Part shown: positions 1 through 6,021 of the stretch, piece after piece | How positions within the stretch are numbered: position 1 is the stretch's first letter | Layout of the letters: each line of letters opens with the position of its first letter | Assembly (NCBI GenBank): GCA_021788795.1 | Contig: JAJYKG010000080.1 | Span: forward strand, 1 to 8,738 | Reading direction: 5' to 3' | Length of the DNA: 8,738 bases | Source of the DNA: Thermoplasmata archaeon | GTDB taxonomy: Archaea > Thermoplasmatota > Thermoplasmata > RBG-16-68-12 | Position numbers and translations under genes: made by a program | Notes under the pieces: model-generated | Seen by the model: only the letters and a program-made list of their open reading frames with translations | The model's database searches: none | Told to the model about the DNA's origin: nothing

Positions 1-156
1 TTGTACGCCATGCGTTCGCGCGCAAGCGGTGAGCCCACATAAGGGTTCGCGCGGAGACCGCGGCGGGCCGGAATCCCGCGGCTGCCGCGATGCAACCTTA
101 TTCAAGGTTAACTCGAGGGACCGCGCGGAAGCGCCCGGGTGGTGTCCACCGTCCCG
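1..156. other. Non-coding flank downstream of leuD
   Basis: I see no convincing gene here. The open frames crossing this stretch are GC-driven shadows of leuD. Two small inverted repeats are present: GCGGG/CCCGC at 63-67 and 75-79 with a 7-base loop, and AACCTT/AAGGTT at 94-109. The first superficially resembles a tRNA T-arm, but its loop lacks the canonical TTCRA pattern and no acceptor or anticodon arm can be built around it. The stretch probably holds the 3' end of the leuD transcript. Confidence 0.5.
94..109. repeat. Perfect 6-bp inverted repeat after leuD
   Basis: AACCTT, a four-base loop ATTC, then AAGGTT. It lies about 50 bases past the leuD stop in a locally AT-richer island. It could form a small RNA hairpin at the 3' end of the leuD mRNA or be part of a binding site. 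No T-tract follows on the minus strand, so calling it a terminator would go beyond the evidence. Confidence 0.35.
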
Positions 157-663
<507 letters not shown>

Positions 664-765
664 CGGCCCTCCCCAATCCGCGCGGGGTCATAACGATTAG
701 CCGAGGAACCGGCAACGTACTTGTAGCGGGGACCCCCATGGGCAGGGCCGATGTTCCGAAGGACC
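664..765. promoter_or_regulatory. Divergent promoter gap between leuD and the protease gene
   Basis: About 100 bases separate two divergent starts. The only AT-rich patch is near 689-700 (TCATAACGATTA). It could serve as a TATA-like element for the plus-strand protease gene, giving initiation near 720. A second weak candidate, GTACTTGTAG near 718-727, sits at a distance that would suit a leadered leuD transcript. Neither matches a strong archaeal TATA box, so the individual assignments are weak; that the gap must carry at least one promoter follows from the gene layout. Confidence 0.35.
668..672 (-). promoter_or_regulatory. Shine-Dalgarno site of leuD
   Basis: The minus strand reads GGAGG within GGGGAGGG, four bases before the ATG at 663. 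It fixes the leuD start and implies a leadered transcript. Confidence 0.65.
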
Positions 766-1167
766 ATGGGCGTTGTGCGCGCGAAGCTCGCCGTCGTGGG
801 CTCGAATCTGGAGCAGGAGGAGACGATCGACGTGCTCGTGGACACCGGTTCGACGTTGACGTGGATTCCCGAGGAGCTCGCCATCCGCCTCTCCATCGAA
901 GCAACCGGCCGAGCCCTCTTCGAGACTGCAGACGGCCGGGTCCTGGAGCGTCCCATCGGGGACGCACTCGTGAAATGCGCGGATACGAAAGGTTTCGTCG
1001 GCATCGTGTTCGCCCGGCCTGGGGACACGCCCGTCCTCGGGGTCACGGCCCTCGAGCGCCTCGGTCTCGAGGTCGATCCCGTGCGCCGCGTGCTGCGGAA
1101 GGTGGACCGGTACCTCGCCCTGAAGTCAGGGGCTCAGGCGTCGCGGGGATCCGTGATCTGCCCGTAG
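766..1167 (+). CDS. Small retroviral-type (clan AA) aspartic protease family protein
   Basis: A single-domain pepsin/retropepsin-fold protein of 133 residues from this start. It carries the catalytic triplet Asp-Thr-Gly at residues 26-28 in the context VLVDTGSTLTWIP, and the family's C-terminal signature LGVTALERLGLEVDP. Such proteins act as homodimers, each chain giving one catalytic Asp; no signal peptide or membrane segment is visible, so a cytoplasmic location is likely. ATG at 766 is preferred because the product then begins directly at the first beta-strand; an in-frame ATG at 751 would add five residues and cannot be excluded. The gene lies between leuD and leuC on the opposite strand, is divergent from leuD, and its last 34 bases overlap the 3' end of leuC. 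Its physiological substrate is unknown and nothing in the sequence links it to leucine synthesis. Confidence 0.8.
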   Translation: MGVVRAKLAVVGSNLEQEETIDVLVDTGSTLTWIPEELAIRLSIEATGRALFETADGRVLERPIGDALVKCADTKGFVGIVFARPGDTPVLGVTALERLGLEVDPVRRVLRKVDRYLALKSGAQASRGSVICP

Positions 1168-2396
1168 AGGGCCGAGGCCGCCACCGTGTACGGCGAGCCG
1201 AGGTACACCTGCGCCTCCGGGCTGCCCATGCGGCCCGGATAGTTCCGGTTCGTCGACGAGATGCAGACCTCCTTCGGCCCGAGGACGCCCATGTGGCCTC
1301 CGAAGCAAGGGCCGCACGTGGACGAAGTGAACGTGGCCCCGGCCTCGAGGAAGACGTCCGCGAGGCCCTCCTTCAGCGCCTGGCGGTAGATGGCCTGGGA
1401 CGCGGGGGTCACGATCATGCGCACGCGGGGGGCGACCTTCTCGCCCTTCAGGATCTCCGCCGCGGCCCGGAGGTCCTCGATCCGCGCGTTCGTGCACGAA
1501 CCGAGGAAGGCCATGTCGATCTTCGTGCCCGCCACCTCCTCGATGGGCTTGACGTTCGCGGGGTTGTTCGGGCACGCGACCTGCGGCCCCATCCCGTCCA
1601 CGTCGACCTCGTACATCTGGACGTACCTCGCCCCCGGGTCCGCGTCGAGGGGCCGGTAGGATTCCTTCGCGCCCGCGGCCCCGAGATACCGCCCCGTCGT
1701 CTCGTCGGAGGGGATCATCCCCGCCTTCGCGCCCATCTCCGTGGTCATGTTGGAGAGCGTGAATCGCTCGTTCATCGGGAACGAGCGGATCGTCTCGCCG
1801 TGGAACTCGACCGCCTTGTAGGACGCGCCGTCGTCCCCGGTGGTCTGGATGACCTTGAGGATGACGTCCTTCGCGCCCGTGCGCTTCGCGAGTCTGCCGT
1901 GAACGCGCACATCGATCGTCTCGGGAACCTTGAGCCAGAGCTTGCCCGTCGCCAAGACCGCCGCGGTCTCCGTCGCCCCGATGCCCGCGGCGAAGGCACC
2001 CATGGCCCCCGCCATGTTCGTGTGGGAGTCGCAGCCGATGACCAGTTCGCCCGGATGGACGTAGCCCCGCTCGACCACGAGCTGGTGGATGATGCCGTGG
2101 TCCCCGACGTCGTGGAAGCGCGTGATGCCCTGCGCCCAGCAGAACTCCCGGATGGCCTGGTGCATCTTCGCCACCTCCGGGGTCGGCGGCGGCACCCAAT
2201 GGTCGATCGTCACGACGCACCTGGACGGGTCCCAGACCCGCTTCACCCCGATCTCGTCCCAGGGCTTGAGGGCGAGGGCGAGCATCTCGTGCATGTAGAG
2301 GAGGTCGACGTAGCCGTCCACGATCTGCCCGGGCTGGACGGCGTCGTGGCGGCTGGCGCGCGCAAGGATCTTCTCGGCCATGGTGTGGGCGGGCAT
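1134..2396 (-). CDS. leuC: 3-isopropylmalate dehydratase large subunit
   Basis: Catalytic [4Fe-4S] subunit of isopropylmalate isomerase, interconverting 2- and 3-isopropylmalate through an aconitase-type dehydration and rehydration in the cytoplasm. The 420-residue length fits the archaeal/thermophile LeuC-HacA class rather than the roughly 466-residue bacterial type. The three cluster cysteines are visible: Cys301 in GSCTN and Cys361 and Cys364 in STCGPCFGG. Also present are the IDHWVPPPTPEVAKMHQ block, GCDSHTNMAGAMGAFAAGIG, and SSTNRNYPGRMG near the C-terminus. The start at 2396 is chosen over an internal ATG at 2381 because AGGGAG lies nine bases upstream of the former and nothing comparable precedes the latter. 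The gene follows the shortened synthase ORF by 13 bases, so the two are likely co-transcribed. A homoaconitase role is possible because this subfamily is mixed. Confidence 0.96.
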   Translation of the reverse strand: MPAHTMAEKILARASRHDAVQPGQIVDGYVDLLYMHEMLALALKPWDEIGVKRVWDPSRCVVTIDHWVPPPTPEVAKMHQAIREFCWAQGITRFHDVGDHGIIHQLVVERGYVHPGELVIGCDSHTNMAGAMGAFAAGIGATETAAVLATGKLWLKVPETIDVRVHGRLAKRTGAKDVILKVIQTTGDDGASYKAVEFHGETIRSFPMNERFTLSNMTTEMGAKAGMIPSDETTGRYLGAAGAKESYRPLDADPGARYVQMYEVDVDGMGPQVACPNNPANVKPIEEVAGTKIDMAFLGSCTNARIEDLRAAAEILKGEKVAPRVRMIVTPASQAIYRQALKEGLADVFLEAGATFTSSTCGPCFGGHMGVLGPKEVCISSTNRNYPGRMGSPEAQVYLGSPYTVAASALYGQITDPRDA

Positions 2397-2405
2397 GCGG
2401 ATCGT

Positions 2406-2411
2406 CTCCCT
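2406..2411 (-). promoter_or_regulatory. Shine-Dalgarno site of leuC overlapping the upstream stop codon
   Basis: The minus strand reads TAGGGAG: the TAG stop of the upstream shortened synthase runs into AGGGAG, nine bases before the leuC ATG at 2396. The overlap suggests translational coupling, so the upstream ORF may be kept open because its translation helps leuC expression. Confidence 0.6.
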
Positions 2412-2853
2412 ATCGCGAGCGGAACACGGTCATGGGCATCGGCTTCCGGAGCGCGGTCCCCGGCTCCTTCGGGGTCTCGAGGGTGCATCGCGGGAAGCCC
2501 GTCTCGTGCTCCGGCGGCACGGCGAGCCCGGCGCGCTTGGCGAGGAGCCAGAACTCCTCGTCCGTGATGCCGCGCCGGCGGTCCTCGCGCTCGCGGAAGA
2601 GCTCGATGAAGGCCTGGTGGTCCACCTTGGACTTGCTCTCCGAGTACTCCTTGATGAGCTGGACGAGCGCCTGAACCTGGTCTTTCGTCGCGTCCACGCC
2701 GCTCCCCCGGAGCTTCTCCTCCGGGGTGAAGGCCACGCCGGGGGTCTGCTCCCCGTCACGGAGGGTCTCGTCCCAAATCGCAATCCTCGCGGGAAGGCGG
2801 TCCGCGAGCTTCCGCTCGAGGATGTAGTTGTGGACGAGCGCCTCGTCGGGCAT
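2410..2853 (-). pseudogene. Internally deleted isopropylmalate/homocitrate synthase-like ORF
   Basis: Residues 22-48 contain the DRE-TIM metallolyase start motif (IWDETLRDGEQTPGVAF, then TPEEKLR), including the Arg32-Asp33 pair of LRDGEQ that binds substrate and metal. The barrel should continue for about 300 residues with the metal-binding His-x-His and the acetyl-CoA site. Instead, residue 50 passes straight into SGVDATKDQVQALVQL and a helical, charged segment resembling the C-terminal subdomain of these synthases (usually after a Lys-His-Ser/Thr-Gly motif). The frame stays open to 147 residues against roughly 390-500 for the family, so the product cannot be an active synthase. ATG at 2853 is preferred; a TTG at 2880 is in frame. 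It is the first gene of the leuC unit. Explanations are an in-frame recombination deletion, assembly collapse, or a retained small protein. Assigning the tail to the same family is inference. Confidence 0.7.
2705..2726. repeat. Perfect 8-bp hairpin at the synthase deletion junction
   Basis: CCCCGGAG, a six-base loop, then CTCCGGGG. On the minus strand it encodes Thr-Pro-Glu-Glu-Lys-Leu-Arg-Gly, exactly where the N-terminal barrel motif of the synthase gives way to the C-terminal tail. Perfect short inverted repeats can promote template slippage and deletion, and can also mislead assembly, so the coincidence with the junction is worth noting. Confidence 0.7.
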
Positions 2854-2920
2854 GACGGCCCTGCTTCCCCACGCGCACAAGGCCGCGGCGGCACTTGAAC
2901 CTGCGTTTGCGGCGGCGCGG

Positions 2921-2927
2921 CTTTAAG
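2921..2927. promoter_or_regulatory. Shared TATA-like element, CTTTAAG
   Basis: CTTTAAG is nearly palindromic and is the main AT-rich patch in the 111-base GC-rich gap between the shortened synthase (minus) and the homogentisate dioxygenase gene (plus). An archaeal start about 25 bases downstream would give plus initiation near 2950, placing the Shine-Dalgarno site in a short leader, and minus initiation near 2898, with a leader of about 45 bases. One element could serve both directions. No transcription data support this. Confidence 0.45.
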
Positions 2928-2953
2928 TCCGGCGGGGGCTTAGGCGCGCCCGG

Positions 2954-2960
2954 GGAAGGA
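2954..2960 (+). promoter_or_regulatory. Shine-Dalgarno site of the homogentisate dioxygenase gene
   Basis: GGAAGGA lies four bases before the ATG at 2965 and supports that start. Confidence 0.55.
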
Positions 2961-2964
2961 AGCG

Positions 2965-4218
2965 ATGGTCCTCATAGCGAAGCGGGGGACAGTACCGCCG
3001 ACGCCTCACACCGAGTTCTACGCGATCCCGGGGGTGCTGGCCCTCGAGGAGATTCACGGGAGCTACGGGTTCAGCGGGCCCTGGTCGCGGAAGGTCCACG
3101 TCCGCTCGTATCCGACGGAGCAGGTGAGCGCGCCCTGCCGCGGCGACTTCGACCTCGCGCCTTCGTTCCCGCCCGAGGCGGACCTCCTCCAGCCGCACCA
3201 CATCCGCACCGGACGGATGCCGTACGAGAAGGACGCGGTCCGTGGGCGGAGGACCGTCGTGTCGGGACCGCGGACGGCCCTCTCCATCGCCAAGCCGTCC
3301 GAGGACATGCCCAAGGACACCTTCTTCCGGAACGGGGAGCGGCACGAGGTCTACTTCGTCCAGGACGGCGAGGGGACGTTCCGCACGGAGTACGGCGACC
3401 TGCGGTTCCGGAAGGACGTGTACGTCGCCATCCCGAAGGGGACGACGTACCGCGTCGAGCTGGACACCGACCATGCGTGGTTCCTCGTGGTCGAGTCCGT
3501 GTACCCCATCCAGTTCGCGCCGCAGTACTTCAACAAGGCGGGGCAGGCGACGCTCATGTCGCCCGTCGTCGAGACGGAGGTCGAGCTGCCCGAGCTGCCG
3601 CCGTACCGCGACGAGCGGGGCGAGTTCCCCGTGGACGCGAAGTTCGGCGGGGGCAAGATCACGCGGATCACCCTGGGCCACCACCCCTTCGACCTCGTCG
3701 GCTGGGAGGGCGCCCTCTACCCCTTCGTGTTCGACATCCGCAGCCACCACGGGATCGCGCGGGAGATCCACACCGCGCCGCCCATGCACCAGACCTTCCA
3801 GTCGGGGAACGTGCCGAACAACGGGTTCAGCCTCTGCTCCTTCGTGCCCGTCATGCAGGGCTGGCACCCGAAGGAGGTGCCCGCGCCCTACGCGCACTTC
3901 AACGTGGACAGCGACGAGCTCATGTTCTTCTGCAACATGGCCTACGAGGCGCGGAAGGGCGTCATCGAGGAAGGCTCGTTCACCTTCCACCCCGGCGCCG
4001 CGCCGCACAGCCCCCAGGGCCAGGCCGCGCTGAAGTCGCTCGCCGACCGCGGCACGGTCTCCCCGCGGCTCGCGGTCATGCTGGACACGTACTTCGAGAG
4101 CATGCGCATCACGACCGACGGCTGGGCGTTCCGCGACCCCGAGTACGTCCTGAGCTGGGCCGAGTCCCGCGCGCCCACGCAGGCCGCGGGTCCGGGCTGG
4201 GAATCCCCGAGCGCGTGA
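2965..4218 (+). CDS. hmgA: Homogentisate 1,2-dioxygenase
   Basis: Fe(II) cupin dioxygenase that opens homogentisate to 4-maleylacetoacetate, the committed ring-cleavage step of tyrosine and phenylalanine breakdown; it needs O2. The 417-residue product is near the family length. Visible landmarks are RHEVYFVQDGEGTFRTEYGD in the N-terminal beta-sandwich, GHHPFDLVGWEGALYPF near residues 235-251, APPMHQTFQSGNVPNNGF, and the metal region. From alignment to the human enzyme (His335, Glu341, His371), the ligands here should be His311, Glu318 and His348. The Glu-to-second-His spacing of 30 is conserved, while the first His-to-Glu spacing is one residue longer; Asp317 is an alternative ligand. The HHPFDLVGWEG form belongs to the divergent branch of the family rather than the human/Pseudomonas branch. 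It leads the plus-strand cluster and is followed after 13 bases by the PRTase-like gene. Confidence 0.92.
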   Translation: MVLIAKRGTVPPTPHTEFYAIPGVLALEEIHGSYGFSGPWSRKVHVRSYPTEQVSAPCRGDFDLAPSFPPEADLLQPHHIRTGRMPYEKDAVRGRRTVVSGPRTALSIAKPSEDMPKDTFFRNGERHEVYFVQDGEGTFRTEYGDLRFRKDVYVAIPKGTTYRVELDTDHAWFLVVESVYPIQFAPQYFNKAGQATLMSPVVETEVELPELPPYRDERGEFPVDAKFGGGKITRITLGHHPFDLVGWEGALYPFVFDIRSHHGIAREIHTAPPMHQTFQSGNVPNNGFSLCSFVPVMQGWHPKEVPAPYAHFNVDSDELMFFCNMAYEARKGVIEEGSFTFHPGAAPHSPQGQAALKSLADRGTVSPRLAVMLDTYFESMRITTDGWAFRDPEYVLSWAESRAPTQAAGPGWESPSA

Positions 4219-4231
4219 CGGGGGCGTCGGC

Positions 4232-4903
4232 GTGGGCTCCCTGGGCGACCGGCTGACCGTGACCTCCGCGACCTTTCCCCAGGAGCGCCTCGAGACCCTC
4301 GTCAAGGAAGCGCGACCGTTCCATCCGGAAGGCCATTACCTCTACCCCGCGGAAGAAGGGGGCAACCACCTCCAGGGTTCCTTCCTGATCGAGCCCGTCG
4401 CGGCGGAGCCGCGGTTCGTGGACTGGATCGCCCAGGACGTCGTGGCCTGGGCCGACCGTCTCGGCCTCGAGTTCGACGTGCTCTTCGCCCCGGCGCAGCC
4501 CGGGGTGCGGATCCTGGCGGACGCCATCGCCTCCCGCGCGGGCCGTCCCGCCGCGTACTGGGAGTACCTTCCGAGCGGCCGCTTCGGGCAGCGGCTCGTC
4601 GAGGGCCGCGTCGAGGCGGGGTCGAGGGCCGTCGTCTTCAACGGCGTCACGCACACGGGGCGGTGCGTCGGCCTGCGCCTCCCCGAGTTCGTCGCGAAGC
4701 TCGGCGGCCGGACCGCCGCCGCCGCGGTCTTCGCGAAAGGGCGGGCGCCCAAGGTGGCGGAGACGGAGGAACGCCTCGGGGGCTGCTTCTACAGCGCGAT
4801 CCGCGCCGAAGTGCCCGTGTTCGCCCCGGACGGCTGTCCGCACTGCGCCCGCGAGGGACCGCCGGTCCCCTGGACCACGTTGCTCGGGGGGCGGTCTTCC
4901 TGA
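4232..4903 (+). CDS. Phosphoribosyltransferase-fold protein, orotate PRTase-like, degenerate PRPP motif
   Basis: A 223-residue type I PRTase-like protein. The N-terminal part has an orotate-PRTase-type hood (GGNHLQGSFLIEPV), then FDVLFAPAQPGVRILADAIA at the position of the pyrophosphate-binding loop. The PRPP motif region reads AVVFNGVTHTGRCVG at residues 133-147, where active enzymes normally have two acidic residues followed by TTG. Here those acids are Asn137 and Gly138, so binding of the PRPP ribose hydroxyls is doubtful. A C-terminal CPHC (Cys202, Cys205) matches a cysteine-bearing tail I recall in some orotate PRTase relatives. The start is GTG at 4232, 13 bases after the dioxygenase gene; an in-frame GTG at 4259 is possible. 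Its stop overlaps the next start. It is embedded between two homogentisate-pathway genes, so co-expression is likely, but no known step of that pathway needs a PRTase. Function unknown. Confidence 0.75.
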   Translation: MGSLGDRLTVTSATFPQERLETLVKEARPFHPEGHYLYPAEEGGNHLQGSFLIEPVAAEPRFVDWIAQDVVAWADRLGLEFDVLFAPAQPGVRILADAIASRAGRPAAYWEYLPSGRFGQRLVEGRVEAGSRAVVFNGVTHTGRCVGLRLPEFVAKLGGRTAAAAVFAKGRAPKVAETEERLGGCFYSAIRAEVPVFAPDGCPHCAREGPPVPWTTLLGGRSS

Positions 4904-5919
4904 GGCTCGTCACGTTCTCGAGGGAGCGGCAGGCCGAGCGCCTCGGAGCCCTCCTGGGGCCCTGGGACGCCCCCGAGACCGTCGTGGACCTCCATGCCGC
5001 GGAACGCGGACTGCCCCCGGACATCCTCGGGTTCGTCGACGCCGCGGGATCGCTGTCGGGCGCCACGTGGAAGCGCGCCGGCGCGGCGGTGCGGCGTGCG
5101 ACCCGGGCGCTGCGGAGGACGAGACCGGCCTACGCCCACCCGTTCGGTCGCGTGCGCCTCCACGCCCCGATCCGGCCGCGCCTCCTGCGGGATTTCATCG
5201 CCTTCCGCGGCCACATCGCCCGGACCCGCGCGGGGCGGGGGGAGAAGGTGCCCGCGGAATGGGACCGCCTCCCCGCCTACTACAACGGCGACGCGCTGAA
5301 CCTGCTCGGGCCCGGGGAGACCGTGGCCTTCCCGCGGTTCGCGACCTTCGAGAACGGCCTTTGGACGGAGACCGTCTCGGGGAAGCTCGACTACGAGCTC
5401 GAGATCGGGTACGTGGTGGGCCGGGGCACCGGCCGTCCGGCGACGGGCGGACCCGGCCCCGCCCTCTTCGGGATCACCATCTTCGACGACTTCTCCATGC
5501 GGGACCTCCAGTCCGTGGCGGGCCGCGTGGGCATGGGCCCCGCCGCGGGCAAGGACTGGGCGAACGCCCTCGGCCCCTGCATCGTCACGCGGGACGAGCT
5601 GGGCGGCCTCATGGACCGGCGCGTGGCCGTCCGGGTGAACGGAACGCCGCGCCTGCGCGGCCGCTTCGAGGATCTGGTGACGCGCAACCCGTTGTTCGAG
5701 CCGGGCCAGCGCACCGCCTGGACGTTCGACGAGGTCGCGGCCTTCCACGCGCGCATCCAGCCCGTCCACGCGGGCGAGGTCTGGGGCAGCGGGACGATTC
5801 CCGGCGGGTGCGAGTTCGAAAGGGGCGAAGCCGCGGCGTACCTCGCCGCGGGCGACGTCGTCGAACTCGAGGTCGAGGGCGTCGGCGTCCTCGCGAACCC
5901 GGTCGCCCGGACCCCGTGA
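4900..5919 (+). CDS. Fumarylacetoacetate hydrolase family protein
   Basis: Metal-dependent carbon-carbon hydrolase; in this setting it most likely splits 4-fumarylacetoacetate into fumarate and acetoacetate. The catalytic set of mammalian fumarylacetoacetase can be placed: Asp98 and His105 in DFIAFRGH keep the exact seven-residue spacing of Asp126 and His133, Glu166 and Glu168 in DYELEIG match Glu199 and Glu201, Asp197 in FDDFSMRDLQ matches Asp233, and Lys218 in AGKDW matches Lys253. The length is 339 residues. No ATG, GTG or TTG lies near the domain start. The product must begin at about LRLVTFS, equivalent to the usual MRLVTF-type N-terminus, so CTG at 4900 is proposed, overlapping the upstream TGA as CTGA. 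An in-frame GTG at 4984 would remove the first strand of the N-terminal domain. Other family members (2-oxoacid decarboxylases, acylpyruvases) share the fold, so the precise substrate rests on context. Confidence 0.9.
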   Translation: MRLVTFSRERQAERLGALLGPWDAPETVVDLHAAERGLPPDILGFVDAAGSLSGATWKRAGAAVRRATRALRRTRPAYAHPFGRVRLHAPIRPRLLRDFIAFRGHIARTRAGRGEKVPAEWDRLPAYYNGDALNLLGPGETVAFPRFATFENGLWTETVSGKLDYELEIGYVVGRGTGRPATGGPGPALFGITIFDDFSMRDLQSVAGRVGMGPAAGKDWANALGPCIVTRDELGGLMDRRVAVRVNGTPRLRGRFEDLVTRNPLFEPGQRTAWTFDEVAAFHARIQPVHAGEVWGSGTIPGGCEFERGEAAAYLAAGDVVELEVEGVGVLANPVARTP

Positions 5920-6021
5920 GATGCCGTGCGGGTTTCGGTCATGCGAAATCCCGTCACGCAAGGGTTATGGCCCGCGCTTGACCATTCGGCGCCGGGGATC
6001 CGATTGGCCATCCCGGAATTC
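5920..6021 (+). promoter_or_regulatory. Gap before the HPPD-like gene with a weak TATA-like patch
   Basis: About 100 bases separate the hydrolase stop from the preferred ATG at 6022, far more than the other junctions of this cluster. GGTTATGG near 5963-5970 is the best TATA-like patch and would place initiation near 5993 with a leader of about 29 bases. The gap suggests the HPPD-like gene has its own promoter, although readthrough is equally possible. Confidence 0.3.

Noticed and set aside
1..80. Possible tRNA fragment (GGTTCGCG and a GCGGG/CCCGC stem)
   Set aside because: No canonical T-loop, no acceptor or anticodon stem, and no cloverleaf on either strand.
1126..2220. A 364-residue minus-strand frame within leuC
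   Set aside because: Frame shadow of leuC; the leuC frame holds all three cluster cysteines.
738..2567. A 609-residue plus-strand open frame
   Set aside because: It runs antisense to leuC and out of frame with the protease; the translation is low-complexity Arg/Gly/Asp/His without any family motif.
2923..4305. A 460-residue minus-strand frame opposite the homogentisate dioxygenase
   Set aside because: Antisense shadow with Arg/Val/Leu-rich composition; the plus strand encodes a recognisable enzyme.
4663..4899. N-terminal extension of the hydrolase frame upstream to an ATG at 4663
   Set aside because: It would overlap the PRTase-like gene for 240 bases, and its translation is Arg-rich and unlike any hydrolase N-terminus; homology begins at about 4900.
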